Source: Streptomyces adustus (GTDB lineage: Bacteria > Actinomycetota > Actinomycetes > Streptomycetales > Streptomycetaceae). From it: DNA of 39,251 nt. Below are positions 30,621 to 38,766 of the stretch, in pieces. A model generated the notes under the pieces. The model worked only from the letters and a program-made list of their open reading frames with translations, had not been told where the DNA came from and searched no databases. Where the stretch lies: positions 1-39,251 of the forward strand of contig NZ_VJZD01000067.1 of the NCBI RefSeq assembly GCF_009377175.1, written 5' to 3'. A program made the translations under genes and the position numbers. The stretch's first letter is position 1, and each line of letters opens with the position of its first letter.

Positions 30621-32287
30621 CCGCCTCCCGCTACGCCGACAAGCCCTGGGTCGCCCTCCTCAACGACGCCCAGCGCGCCCCCGTCCACCCGGCCGACTCC
30701 CTGGTGCACGCCCTGCGCCGGGCCGTCGACGAGACGCCCGAGCGCGACTTCCTCGCCTACTTCGACGGCCGGCTGACGTACCGCGAGGTCGACGAGCTCA
30801 GCGACTCCGTCGCTGGCCATCTGGCCGCGCGCGGCCTGGAACACGGCGACCGGGTGGCCGTGCTGCTCCAGAACTCCCCGCAGTTCGTGCTCGCGGTGCT
30901 CGGCGCGTGGAAGGCGGGTGCGACCGTCGTCCCCGTCAACCCCATGTACAAGTCCGGCGAGGTCGCGCACGTCCTGCGGGACGCCGAGGTCACCGCGCTG
31001 ATCTGCGCCGACCGAGCCTGGGAGGCGTATCTGCGCGAGGCGGCCGAAGGCTCGCCGGTGCGGATCGTGCTCACCGGCTGCGAGCTGGACTTCCAGACCC
31101 GCGGTGACATCCGCGTGCTGACCTTCGAGCGGGCGGCGCCGGCCGCGGACGCCGACGACCTCACCGCCGTCGCCCGGCAGGGCCACAAGGCCCCCGAAGG
31201 CCGCGACCCCGGCCCCGAGGACATCGCGCTGATCAGCTACACCTCGGGCACCAGCGGCACCCCCAAGGGCGCCACCAACACCCACGGCAACATCATGTAC
31301 AACGCCGAGCGTCAGCGCACCGGCCTGGACCTGCCCGGGGTGCCCGTCTACTACGCGCTGGCGCCCCTGTTCCACATCACCGGGATGGTCTGCCAGCTCG
31401 GCGCCTGCCTCGACAGCGCGGGCACCCTGGCGCTGACCTACCGCTTCGAGTCGGGCGTCGTACTGGACGCGTTCGCCGAGCACCGGCCGCACTACACCGT
31501 GGGCCCCTCGACCGCCTTCATGGCGCTGGCCGCCCACCCGGCCGCCACCCCGGACCACTTCTCCTCCTTCGCGCACATCTCCTCCGGCGGCGCCCCGCTG
31601 CCGCCCGCCCTGGTGGAGAAGTTCCGGGCCGGCTTCGGACCGTACATCCGCAACGGCTACGGACTCACCGAGTGCACCGCGCCCTGCGCGTCCGTACCGC
31701 CCGGCCTGGAGGCGCCCGTCGACCCGGTCTCCGGGACGCTGGCCGTCGGCGTGCCGGGCCCCGACACGGTCGTACGGATCGTCGACGACAAGGGCGCCGA
31801 GGTGCCCTTCGGCGAGCAGGGCGAGATCGTCGTGAGCGGACCGCAGGTCGTGCCCGGCTACTGGCGGCGCCCCGAGGCCACCGCCGAGACCTTCCCCGAC
31901 GGCGAGCTGCGCACCGGCGACATCGGGTTCATGGACGAACAGGGCTGGCTGTACGTCGTCGACCGCAAGAAGGACATGATCAACGCGTCCGGCTTCAAGG
32001 TGTGGCCGCGCGAGGTCGAGGACGTCCTGTACACGCACCCGGCGGTGCGCGAGGCGGCCGTCGTCGGGGTGCCGGACGGCTACCGCGGGGAGACGGTGAA
32101 GGCGTACATCAGCCTGCGGCCCGGTGCCGACGCGGATGCGGATACGCTCACCGCCTACTGCAAGGACAGGCTGGCGGCCTACAAGTATCCGCGCCAGGTG
32201 GAGATCCTGCCCGAACTGCCCAAGACGGCGAGTGGGAAGATCCTCCGTCGGGAACTGCGTTCCCGCGACGCGCACGACAGCCAGTAG
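30617..32287 (+). CDS. AMP-forming acyl-CoA synthetase
   Basis: A 556-residue enzyme of the ANL family that activates a carboxylic acid with ATP and CoA. The phosphate-binding loop ISYTSGTSGTPKG starts near residue 206, YGLTECTAP follows, and the hinge region is ELRTGDIGFMDEQGWLYVVD with RKKDMINASGFKVWPREVED. The C-terminal catalytic lysine lies in PKTASGKILRREL. Length and motifs are typical of medium- to long-chain acid ligases. The GTG start overlaps the SDR stop by four bases. The 3' end is duplicated in a 20-nt tandem repeat. A TetR gene follows 79 nt later. Confidence 0.95.
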   Translation: MTASRYADKPWVALLNDAQRAPVHPADSLVHALRRAVDETPERDFLAYFDGRLTYREVDELSDSVAGHLAARGLEHGDRVAVLLQNSPQFVLAVLGAWKAGATVVPVNPMYKSGEVAHVLRDAEVTALICADRAWEAYLREAAEGSPVRIVLTGCELDFQTRGDIRVLTFERAAPAADADDLTAVARQGHKAPEGRDPGPEDIALISYTSGTSGTPKGATNTHGNIMYNAERQRTGLDLPGVPVYYALAPLFHITGMVCQLGACLDSAGTLALTYRFESGVVLDAFAEHRPHYTVGPSTAFMALAAHPAATPDHFSSFAHISSGGAPLPPALVEKFRAGFGPYIRNGYGLTECTAPCASVPPGLEAPVDPVSGTLAVGVPGPDTVVRIVDDKGAEVPFGEQGEIVVSGPQVVPGYWRRPEATAETFPDGELRTGDIGFMDEQGWLYVVDRKKDMINASGFKVWPREVEDVLYTHPAVREAAVVGVPDGYRGETVKAYISLRPGADADADTLTAYCKDRLAAYKYPRQVEILPELPKTASGKILRRELRSRDAHDSQ

Positions 32288-32320
32288 ACGCGCACGACAG
32301 TCAGTGGACGACAGCCGGTG
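32267..32320 (+). repeat. 20-nt tandem repeat spanning the CoA ligase stop codon
   Basis: Units start at 32267 and 32287 (GACGCGCACGACAGYCAGTR), with a partial third at 32307. The first unit encodes the last residues DAHDSQ and the TAG stop. Unlike the YiaAB repeat, the period is not a multiple of three. Confidence 0.8.
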
Positions 32321-32366
32321 AAGGCTCGCCGACGAGGCAGGGCCGACAAGGCATAGAGGAAGGCAG

Positions 32367-32969
32367 GTGGCGGCAGTGCCCAGGACGACGGACGGCGACG
32401 GGCCCCCCGTACCGCAGCGGCTGCTCGCCGCCGCCACCCGGCTCTTCGCCGAGCAGGGCTACGACCGCACCTCGGTACAGGAGATCGTCGAGGCGGCCGG
32501 TGTCACCAAGGGGGCGCTGTACCACTACTTCGGCTCCAAGGACGACCTGCTGCACGAGGTGTACGCGCGCGTGCTGCGGGTCCAGCAGGAGCGGCTCGAC
32601 GCCTTCGCCGACGCCGACGAGCCGATCGAGAAGCGGCTGCGGGGCGCCGCGGCGGACGTCGTCGTCACGACGATCGAGAACCTCGACGACGCGTCGATCT
32701 TCTTCCGCTCGATGCACCACCTCAGCCCCGAGAAGAACAAGCAGGTGCGCGCCGAGCGGCGGCGGTACCACGAACGCTTCCGAGCGCTCGTCGAGGAGGG
32801 CCAGGCCGCCGGGGTGTTCTCCACGGCGACCCCGGCCGACCTGGTCGTGGACTACCACTTCGGCTCGATCCACCACCTGTCGACCTGGTACCGCCCCGAC
32901 GGCCCGATGCGCCCCCAGGAGCTCGCCGACCACCTGGCCGACCTGCTGCTGCGGGCCCTGCGCCCCTGA
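32367..32969 (+). CDS. TetR family regulator of the SDR/CoA-ligase operon
   Basis: A 200-residue protein. The TetR domain (residues ~15-62) contains TRLFAEQGYDRTSVQEIVEA and GVTKGALYHYFGSKDDLLHE, close to the classic consensus. The C-terminal domain is helical with many His/Tyr residues (MHHLSPEKNKQ; DYHFGSIHHLSTWY). The GTG at 32367 has GAGGAAGGCAG upstream; GTG 32376 is an alternative. It is the last gene before an 18-bp terminator. Its position and the shared palindromes at 29800 and 35322 suggest it represses both this operon and the kinase/dehydrogenase operon, with an acyl-CoA as likely inducer. Confidence 0.9.
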   Translation: MAAVPRTTDGDGPPVPQRLLAAATRLFAEQGYDRTSVQEIVEAAGVTKGALYHYFGSKDDLLHEVYARVLRVQQERLDAFADADEPIEKRLRGAAADVVVTTIENLDDASIFFRSMHHLSPEKNKQVRAERRRYHERFRALVEEGQAAGVFSTATPADLVVDYHFGSIHHLSTWYRPDGPMRPQELADHLADLLLRALRP

Positions 32970-32974
32970 TGTGG

Positions 32975-33014
32975 AACACGGAGGGCCCCGGCAACCGCCG
33001 GGGCCCTCCGTGTT
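32975..33014. terminator. Strong bidirectional terminator, perfect 18-bp stem
   Basis: AACACGGAGGGCCCCGGC pairs without mismatch with GCCGGGGCCCTCCGTGTT around an AACC loop. It begins five nt after the TetR stop and ends 11 nt before the stop side of the convergent acyl-CoA dehydrogenase gene, so it separates the two operons in both directions. Confidence 0.95.
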
Positions 33015-33025
33015 GTGCGGGGCTC

Positions 33026-34240
33026 CTACAGGTACTTCTTCAGCTCCCGTCGCGCCAGCGACCGCTGGTGCACCTCGTCCGGGCCGTCGGCCAGCATCAG
33101 GGTGCGGGCACTCGCGTACAGCTCGGCCAGCGGGAAGTCCTGGCTCACACCGCCCGCGCCGTGCAGCTGGATGGCCCGGTCCAGGATGCCGACCACGGCG
33201 CGCGGGGTGGCGATCTTGATGGACTGGATCTCCGTGTGGGCGCCCTTGTTGCCGACCGTGTCCATCAGCCAGGCCGTCTTCAGCACCAGCAGCCGCAGTT
33301 GCTCGACGGTGACCCGGGCGTCCGCGATCCAGTTCTGGACGACACCCTGCTGGGCCAGCGCCTTGCCGAACGCGGTGCGCGAGACGGCCCGGCGGCACAT
33401 CAGCTCGATCGCCCGCTCCGCCATGCCGATCAGCCGCATGCAGTGGTGGATCCGGCCCGGTCCCAGCCGGGCCTGCGCGATGGCGAACCCGCCGCCCTCC
33501 TCGCCGACCAGGTTCGACACCGGCACGCGCGCGTGGTCGAAGACCACCTCGGCGTGCCCGCCGTGCGAGTGGTCCTCGTACCCGAAGACCTGCATGGCGC
33601 GCTTCACGGTGACACCCGGGGTGTCGCGCGGGACCAGCACCATCGACTGCTGGCGGCGGATGTCGGCGCCGTCCGGGTCGGTCTTGCCCATCACGATGAA
33701 GATCTTGCAGTCCGGGTTCATCGCCCCGGAGATGTACCACTTGCGGCCGGTGACGACGTACTCGTCGCCGTCCCGCTCGATGTGGGTGGTGATGTTGGTG
33801 GCGTCCGAGGAGGCCACCTCCGGCTCGGTCATCGCGAACGCCGAGCGGATCTCACCGGCGAGCAGCGGCTCCAGCCACTGCTTCTTCTGCTCGTCGGTGC
33901 CGAACTGCGCCAGCACCTCCATGTTGCCGGTGTCCGGCGCGGCGCAGTTCAGCGCGGTCGGCGCCAGGTGCGGGGAGCGGCCGGTGATCTCGGCGAGCGG
34001 CGCGTACTGGAGGTTGGTCAGGCCGGCGCCGTACTCGGCGTCGGGCAGGAACAGGTTCCACAGCCCCTGCCTGCGCGCCTCGGCCTTCAGCTCCTCCACC
34101 ACCGCCGGGGTGTCCCACGGCGAGGCGAGCTCGGCCCGCTGCTCCTCGGCGACGGCCTCGGCCGGGTAGACGTGCTCGTCCATGAAGGCCAGGAGCCTGG
34201 CGCGCAGTTCCTCGGTACGTGCGTCGAACGCGAAGTCCAT
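33026..34240 (-). CDS. Acyl-CoA dehydrogenase, ACAD10/11-like
   Basis: A 404-residue flavoenzyme of the longer ACAD10/11-like subfamily. The FAD segment is SAFAMTEPEVASSDATNITT, and LGPGRIHHCMRLIGMAERAI and QLHGAGGVSQDFPLAELY are characteristic of this branch, which lacks the ordinary YEGT base motif. The preceding gene encodes an aminoglycoside-phosphotransferase-like kinase six bases away; in animals these two domains are fused in ACAD10/ACAD11. In Pseudomonas putida the related LvaA/LvaC pair phosphorylates 4-hydroxyacyl-CoA and isomerises it to 3-hydroxyacyl-CoA. That role is inferred here from the pairing. It shares the terminator at 32975. Confidence 0.93.
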   Translation of the reverse strand: MDFAFDARTEELRARLLAFMDEHVYPAEAVAEEQRAELASPWDTPAVVEELKAEARRQGLWNLFLPDAEYGAGLTNLQYAPLAEITGRSPHLAPTALNCAAPDTGNMEVLAQFGTDEQKKQWLEPLLAGEIRSAFAMTEPEVASSDATNITTHIERDGDEYVVTGRKWYISGAMNPDCKIFIVMGKTDPDGADIRRQQSMVLVPRDTPGVTVKRAMQVFGYEDHSHGGHAEVVFDHARVPVSNLVGEEGGGFAIAQARLGPGRIHHCMRLIGMAERAIELMCRRAVSRTAFGKALAQQGVVQNWIADARVTVEQLRLLVLKTAWLMDTVGNKGAHTEIQSIKIATPRAVVGILDRAIQLHGAGGVSQDFPLAELYASARTLMLADGPDEVHQRSLARRELKKYL

Positions 34241-34246
34241 GATGGA

Positions 34247-35281
34247 TCAGCCCTCCTGGAGACCGTCGTGCAGCGTGGTCAGGCCGTGCTCGATGAAGAC
34301 GGGGACGAGTTCGCCGATGCGGTCGAAGCCGCGGCCGACGGTCTGGCCCAGCGTGTAGCGGTAGTGGATGCCCTCCAGGATCACCGCGAGCTTGAACCAG
34401 GCGAACGCGGTGTACCAGGAGACGGCCGAGACGTCGCGGCCCGAGCGGGCGGCGTACCGCTCGATCAGCTCGGCGGGCGCCGGGTGGCCCGCGGCCTCGG
34501 CGGTGGTGGAGACGGGCGAGTGCGGCAGGCCGAGCCGCATGCTGTACATCACCAGCAGGCCCAGGTCGGTCAGCGGGTCGCCGAGCGTCGACATCTCCCA
34601 GTCGAGGACGGCCTTGATCGTGTCGTCCGCGCCGATCAGGACGTTGTCGAGCCGGTAGTCGCCGTGCACGACGGCCGGGGCGGGGGAGTGCGGTAGTTCG
34701 CGGCCGAGCGCCGCGTGCAGTTCGTCGATGCCTGCCAGGTCACGGCTGCGGGAGGCGTCGAGCTGCTTGCTCCAGCGCCGCAGCTGCCGGTCCAGGAAGC
34801 CCTCGGGGCGGCCGAAGTCCGCCAGGCCCACCTCGGCCGGGTCGACCGCGTGCAGCTCGACGAGGGTGTCGACCAGCGACAGCACCGCGTTGCGGGTGCG
34901 CTCGGCGCCGAGCGGGGCGAGCTGGTCGGCGGTGCGGTACGGGGTGCCCGTCACGAACTCCATGACGTAGAACGGCGATCCGAGTACGTCCTCGTCCTCG
35001 CACAGCAGCACCGGACGCGGCACCGGCACGGCGGTGGGGTGCAGTGCGCTGATCACGCGGTGCTCGCGCCGCATGTCGTGCGCGGTGGCCAGGACATGGC
35101 CGAGCGGGGGACGCCGTACGACCCACTTCGTGTCGCCGTCCGCGACCTCGTACGTCAGGTTCGACCGACCGCCCTCGATCAGCCGGCCGGTCAGGGGGCC
35201 GCGCACCAGGCCGGGCCGCTCGCGGTCGAGCAGGTCGCGCAGCCGGTCGAGATCGAGTCCGGGCGGGTGGTCGGGGCTCAT
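34247..35281 (-). CDS. APH-fold phosphotransferase, candidate 4-hydroxyacyl-CoA kinase
   Basis: A 344-residue protein kinase-like phosphotransferase. The catalytic loop HGDYRLDN (206-213, Asp208 and Asn213) and the metal-binding DWE (227-229) are intact. The N-lobe has EGGRSNLTYEV and, where the ATP-binding lysine is expected, WVVRRPPLG with arginines. This sequence type is the ACAD10/11-N-terminal or LvaA-like branch, not an antibiotic-resistance enzyme. AGGAG lies six nt before the ATG at 35281. It is the first gene of a two-gene operon with the acyl-CoA dehydrogenase, and its promoter has the palindrome in the spacer. Substrate inferred from partner genes. Confidence 0.9.
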   Translation of the reverse strand: MSPDHPPGLDLDRLRDLLDRERPGLVRGPLTGRLIEGGRSNLTYEVADGDTKWVVRRPPLGHVLATAHDMRREHRVISALHPTAVPVPRPVLLCEDEDVLGSPFYVMEFVTGTPYRTADQLAPLGAERTRNAVLSLVDTLVELHAVDPAEVGLADFGRPEGFLDRQLRRWSKQLDASRSRDLAGIDELHAALGRELPHSPAPAVVHGDYRLDNVLIGADDTIKAVLDWEMSTLGDPLTDLGLLVMYSMRLGLPHSPVSTTAEAAGHPAPAELIERYAARSGRDVSAVSWYTAFAWFKLAVILEGIHYRYTLGQTVGRGFDRIGELVPVFIEHGLTTLHDGLQEG

Positions 35282-35315
35282 ACATCACTCCTACGGGCGC
35301 GTGAACGGGACCCGA

Positions 35316-35344
35316 CTTATGATGCCGACCGGTCGGTATGTCGT
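35316..35344 (-). promoter_or_regulatory. Kinase/acyl-CoA dehydrogenase promoter with operator filling the spacer
   Basis: On the minus strand, ACGACA (35344-35339) and CATAAG (35321-35316) are 17 nt apart. The spacer is almost exactly the palindrome ATGCCGACC-GGTCGGTAT (35322-35339, one mismatched pair). A protein bound here would exclude RNA polymerase. The half-site is shared with 29800 and 10156. Confidence 0.65.
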
Positions 35345-35432
35345 CCAGTGGCTGAGCCGAAGGTGATCTGGGCCACCCTAGGCCGCCCCCTCCCCACGGC
35401 GAACCACGGGAAGCCGCCGGGAGTGGCTTTTC

Positions 35433-35465
35433 GGCCGCCGTCGGGCCGCCGTCGGGCCGCCGCGG
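35433..35465. repeat. 11-nt tandem repeat in the intergenic region, three copies
   Basis: GGCCGCCGTCG occurs twice and a third time with two changes. It lies in the 292-nt gap between the divergent kinase and oxidoreductase genes. Apart from the promoter at 35316 the gap holds nothing else I can support. Confidence 0.7.
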
Positions 35466-35573
35466 GGGTCCGGCCGCGGCCCGGGTGACGACGATGCACA
35501 GGCTGCCACGCGAACGCCGCACATCGGGGCATCCGGCTTGCGTGGCGTCCGCGCCGGCCCGAGGGTCGGTCCC

Positions 35574-36521
35574 ATGAAGGGCATCAGCTACAGCCGGTAC
35601 GGCGGTCCCGAGGTCATGGCGTACGGGGAGGTGCGCGACCCCAAGGTGGGGCCCGACACCGTCCTGGTCCAGGTGCGTGCGGTGGGCGTCAACCCCGTCG
35701 ACTGGAAGTGCCGGGAGGGCTACCTGGACGGGGTCCTCGACGTTGTCTTCCCGGTGATCCCCGGCTGGGACGTCTCGGGCGTGGTCGTACGACCGGGACC
35801 GGCCGTCACGGAGTTCCTGGTCGGCGACGAGGTCATGGGCTACGTACGGGAGGACTTCCTCTCCCGCGGCACCCTCGCCGAGTACGTGGCCGCCCCGGTG
35901 CGCACCCTGGCCCGCAAGCCCCGCAACCTCTCCTTCGAGGAGGCCGCGGGTCTGCCGCTGGTCGGGCTCACCGCCTACCAGGTGCTGACGAAGGCACTGG
36001 AGGTGAAGCGCGGCGAGACCCTCCTGGTGCACGCGGCGGCGGGCGGAGTCGGCTCCATCGCGGTCCAGCTGGGCCACCACCTGGGAGCACGGGTGATCGG
36101 CACGGCGAGCGAGGCCAACCACGACTTCGTACGCGGGCTGGGCGGCGAACCGGTCGAGTACGGCGAGGGCCTGGCGCAACGGGTGCGCGCGCTGGTGCCC
36201 GACGGCGTGGACGCGGTCTTCGACACCATCGGCGGCGAGACGACCCGTACCTCCGCGAACCTGCTGGCTCCCGAGGGCCGGCTGGCCTCGATCGCCGACC
36301 CGGACGTCGTCGGCTACGGAGGCCGTTACTGCTTCACCCGCCCCGACGCCGAGGACCTGCACCGACTGGCGGAACTGGCCGAACAGGGCGTGGTTTCGGT
36401 CCATGTCTCGCGGACGTTCCCGCTGGAGCAGGCGGAGCAGGCGTACCGGCTCAACCAGGAGGGCCGGACCCGGGGCAAGATCGTGGTGACGGTGGACCAG
36501 GAGGAGCCGGCGGAGGACTGA
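35574..36521 (+). CDS. Zinc-free MDR oxidoreductase (quinone oxidoreductase-like)
   Basis: A 315-residue NADP-dependent medium-chain reductase. It has the GroES-like N-domain (VRAVGVNPVDWKCREGYLDG) but no zinc cysteines. The nucleotide-binding motif is LLVHAAAGGVGSIAVQLG, and the C-terminus LNQEGRTRGKIVVTV is typical of the quinone reductase branch. Such enzymes reduce quinones or enones. The ATG at 35574 has GAGGG nine nt upstream; upstream sequence in frame is arginine-rich. It is divergent from the kinase operon and might share its operator region, though the distance (over 230 nt) argues for a separate promoter. Confidence 0.92.
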   Translation: MKGISYSRYGGPEVMAYGEVRDPKVGPDTVLVQVRAVGVNPVDWKCREGYLDGVLDVVFPVIPGWDVSGVVVRPGPAVTEFLVGDEVMGYVREDFLSRGTLAEYVAAPVRTLARKPRNLSFEEAAGLPLVGLTAYQVLTKALEVKRGETLLVHAAAGGVGSIAVQLGHHLGARVIGTASEANHDFVRGLGGEPVEYGEGLAQRVRALVPDGVDAVFDTIGGETTRTSANLLAPEGRLASIADPDVVGYGGRYCFTRPDAEDLHRLAELAEQGVVSVHVSRTFPLEQAEQAYRLNQEGRTRGKIVVTVDQEEPAED

Positions 36522-36539
36522 GCGCCGCCAGGACAGGCC

Positions 36540-36881
36540 CTAGACGATCAGTGCCGCGGCGCACACGGCCATGGCGACCGTGCACAGGACCGCCGCCGTG
36601 GCGTGCCGGGGGGCGAGCGTCCTCGGGCGGTGGCTCGCCAGAGCGCGGATGCGCCGGTGGGCGACGGTCAGGAACGCCAGCCAGAGGGCGCAGCACAGGA
36701 TGCAGACAGTGATGCCGGCGGCGGTCCGGCCGTGGTGCAGGGAGGTCTTGACGGCGAGCACGGTCGCGACGGTGCTGGCCAGCGTCGTACGCCGCCAGGC
36801 CAGCCGGGTGCGCTCGGGCTGGAGCCCGGGGTCGCGCTGCGGCCGGCGGACCGGGGCGGGGGGCGGCGGCGCGCCGGTCAT
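36540..36881 (-). CDS. DUF202 membrane protein (second of a pair)
   Basis: A 113-residue protein with a Pro-rich cytoplasmic start, the DUF202 motif (LQPERTRLAWRRTTLA) and three hydrophobic helices. It starts inside the stop codon of the upstream YidH-like gene (ATGA overlap), so both are translated together and probably form one membrane complex. The function of the family is unknown. It ends 18 nt from the convergent oxidoreductase gene. Confidence 0.85.
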   Translation of the reverse strand: MTGAPPPPAPVRRPQRDPGLQPERTRLAWRRTTLASTVATVLAVKTSLHHGRTAAGITVCILCCALWLAFLTVAHRRIRALASHRPRTLAPRHATAAVLCTVAMAVCAAALIV

Positions 36882-37270
36882 CCGTCCCAGCCGACCAGGA
36901 CGACGATCACCATCGCGACGGCCACCACCGCGACGAGGACCGCGAGCAGGGCCGGGAAGCGGGAGGCCGGCAGGTCCTCGCCCCGGCGCATCGCCCGCTC
37001 GCACCGCACCCAGTGGTTGACCGCGCGCAGCGAGCACAGCACGCCCGCCGCGAGCAGGGCCAGCGCGAGCCCGACCCGCCAGGCCCAGCGCAGGTCCGGC
37101 AGGAACTGGTCGACCGCGAACCCTCCGCCGATCAGTGCCAGGGAGGTGCGCAGCCAGGCCAGGAACGTACGCTCGTTGGCCAGCGAGAACCGGTAGTCGG
37201 GCGTGCCGCCCTCCTCGCGGATCTGCTGGGGCGCGAACCACAGGCGGACGTTGCGCACGAACTCGATCAC
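36878..37270 (-). CDS. YidH-like DUF202 membrane protein
   Basis: A 130-residue protein with the DUF202 signature DYRFSLANERTFLAWLRTSL followed by three predicted helices (residues ~45-60, 68-83 and 105-125). Related proteins are named YidH in enterobacteria; no activity is established. It overlaps its DUF202 partner by four bases. The Nudix gene ends 27 nt upstream in the same direction, so the three may be co-transcribed. Confidence 0.87.
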   Translation of the reverse strand: MIEFVRNVRLWFAPQQIREEGGTPDYRFSLANERTFLAWLRTSLALIGGGFAVDQFLPDLRWAWRVGLALALLAAGVLCSLRAVNHWVRCERAMRRGEDLPASRFPALLAVLVAVVAVAMVIVVLVGWDG

Positions 37271-37297
37271 GTCCAGGACACTACCGGGGGCGGTCGG

Positions 37298-37813
37298 TCA
37301 GCTCTCGGCGCGGTACGCCCTGAGCCGCTCGTACGCCGCCAGCCCGTCCGGCACCCACTCCCAGCTGTCCAGGCGCGCCTCGACCTCCTCCTCGGGCAGG
37401 AAGTCGTGCCAGGCCACCTCCTCCACCTGGGGGTGCACCGGCAGTTCGCAGCGGACCTCGTAGACGGCCGACCACCAGCTGTGGCCTGAGCCGTCGGTGT
37501 ACAGGAACTTGAAGCGGAACTCGGGGCGGGGCAGTCCGCTCACCCCGAGCTCCTCCTCGGCCTCGCGCAGGGCGGCGTCGTCGTACGCCTCGCCCGCGCC
37601 GACGACCCCGCCGACGAACATGTCGTAGAGGGAGGGGAAGACCAGCTTGGTCGGGGTGCGGCGGTGGACGAAGAGACGGCCGGCCGCGTCGCGCGCCTGG
37701 ATGAAGACGCAGCGGTGGCGCAGACCCTGTGCGTAGGCCTCGCCGCGCGGGGACCGTCCGACGACCCGGTCGTTCTCGTCGACGATGTCGAGGATTTCGT
37801 CAGCAGCGCTCAT
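37298..37813 (-). CDS. Nudix hydrolase
   Basis: A 171-residue protein. The Nudix box is complete at residues 69-91 (GVVGAGEAYDDAALREAEEE, then LGV), with Glu84, Glu87 and Glu88 available for Mg2+. The opening EILDIVDENDRVVGRSPRGE resembles YfcD/IDI-like Nudix proteins, which act on nucleotide or isoprenoid diphosphates; the substrate is not known. MSAADE at 37813 is chosen as start; an in-frame ATG four codons upstream exists. It is the middle of a minus-strand run between a DMT transporter and the DUF202 pair. Confidence 0.92.
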   Translation of the reverse strand: MSAADEILDIVDENDRVVGRSPRGEAYAQGLRHRCVFIQARDAAGRLFVHRRTPTKLVFPSLYDMFVGGVVGAGEAYDDAALREAEEELGVSGLPRPEFRFKFLYTDGSGHSWWSAVYEVRCELPVHPQVEEVAWHDFLPEEEVEARLDSWEWVPDGLAAYERLRAYRAES

Positions 37814-37854
37814 GGGCCCATCCAAGCAGGGCCCGGGGCGACCGAGGGGAAAGG

Positions 37855-38766
37855 TCAGCGCGGTTGCAGGTCCCGCACCCGCTCCGGCTTCCCGGTGCCG
37901 TCGGGCATCGCCGGGTGCAGCCCCAGCAGCACGATGCCCACGACGATCGCCGCGAGCCCCGCGGCCTCCCAGGCCAGCGCTCCGGTGTCGGTGCGCAGCC
38001 GGTCGCCGAGGAAACCCACCCCGCAGAGGATGCCGGCCAGCGGCTGGGTCGCGGTCAGGGCGGGCAGGGACATCCGCAGCGGCGCCGTCTCGAACGCGCT
38101 CTGGACCAGCACCAGGCCGGTCACCCCGATCACCAGCACGGCGTACGGCTGCCAGCCGGACAGCACCTCGGCCAGACCCCCTGCGGCGAAGCGCTGCCCG
38201 CTGACCCGCGTCAACGCGTCCTGCACCCCGTACAGCAGCCCGGCCGCCACGGCCAGCAGCACCGGGCCCGCGCTGAGCCTGGACCGCTTCGCGTACGTCG
38301 TGAGCAGCAGGGCGACACCGACCATGGCTCCGATGATCAGCCAGTGCCGTGCCGGATCGGTGACCGCGTGGCCGCCGCGCGGCTCACCGGCCACGATGAA
38401 CGCGGTCACCCCGCCCGCGAGCAGTGCGAGGCCCGCCCAGCCCTGGCGGCCCAGCGGCTGCCGGGTCTGACGGCGGGAGAGCGCGAGGGCGAACAGCAGG
38501 TTGGTCGCGAGCAGCGGCTCGACCAGGGAGATCTCGCCCTTGCCGAGGGCTAACGCGCCCAGGACCATGCCGACGACCATCAAGGCGATCCCGCCCAGCC
38601 AGCGCGGTACCCGCATCAGGTCCAGGAGCAGCCGCGGGGAGAGGAAGTCGCTGAGCGGGGCCCGCGCGGCGGCGTTCTGCTGGAGCACGAACCCGAAGCC
38701 CAGGCAGCAGGCGGCGCTCACGGCGAGAACCAGTACCAGAACCGACACGCTGTGTACCTCGATCAT
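37855..38766 (-). CDS. DMT-superfamily transporter (EamA/NIPA-like)
   Basis: A 303-residue membrane protein with nine or ten hydrophobic helices, beginning in the membrane (VLVLVLAVSAACCLGFGFVL). The pattern GEISLVEPLLATNLLFALAL and QSAFETAPLRMSLPALTATQ are typical of the NIPA/EamA-type actinobacterial transporters. Substrate unknown; NIPA relatives move magnesium, EamA relatives export metabolites. A -10-like TAGAGT (38801-38796) lies about 30 nt before the start without a clear -35. The Nudix gene follows after 41 nt. Confidence 0.85.
   Translation of the reverse strand: MIEVHSVSVLVLVLAVSAACCLGFGFVLQQNAAARAPLSDFLSPRLLLDLMRVPRWLGGIALMVVGMVLGALALGKGEISLVEPLLATNLLFALALSRRQTRQPLGRQGWAGLALLAGGVTAFIVAGEPRGGHAVTDPARHWLIIGAMVGVALLLTTYAKRSRLSAGPVLLAVAAGLLYGVQDALTRVSGQRFAAGGLAEVLSGWQPYAVLVIGVTGLVLVQSAFETAPLRMSLPALTATQPLAGILCGVGFLGDRLRTDTGALAWEAAGLAAIVVGIVLLGLHPAMPDGTGKPERVRDLQPR

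Noticed and set aside
34247..35281. Aminoglycoside resistance gene
   Set aside because: The APH fold is present, but sequence type and the neighbouring ACAD10/11-like gene point to an acyl-CoA-linked kinase.
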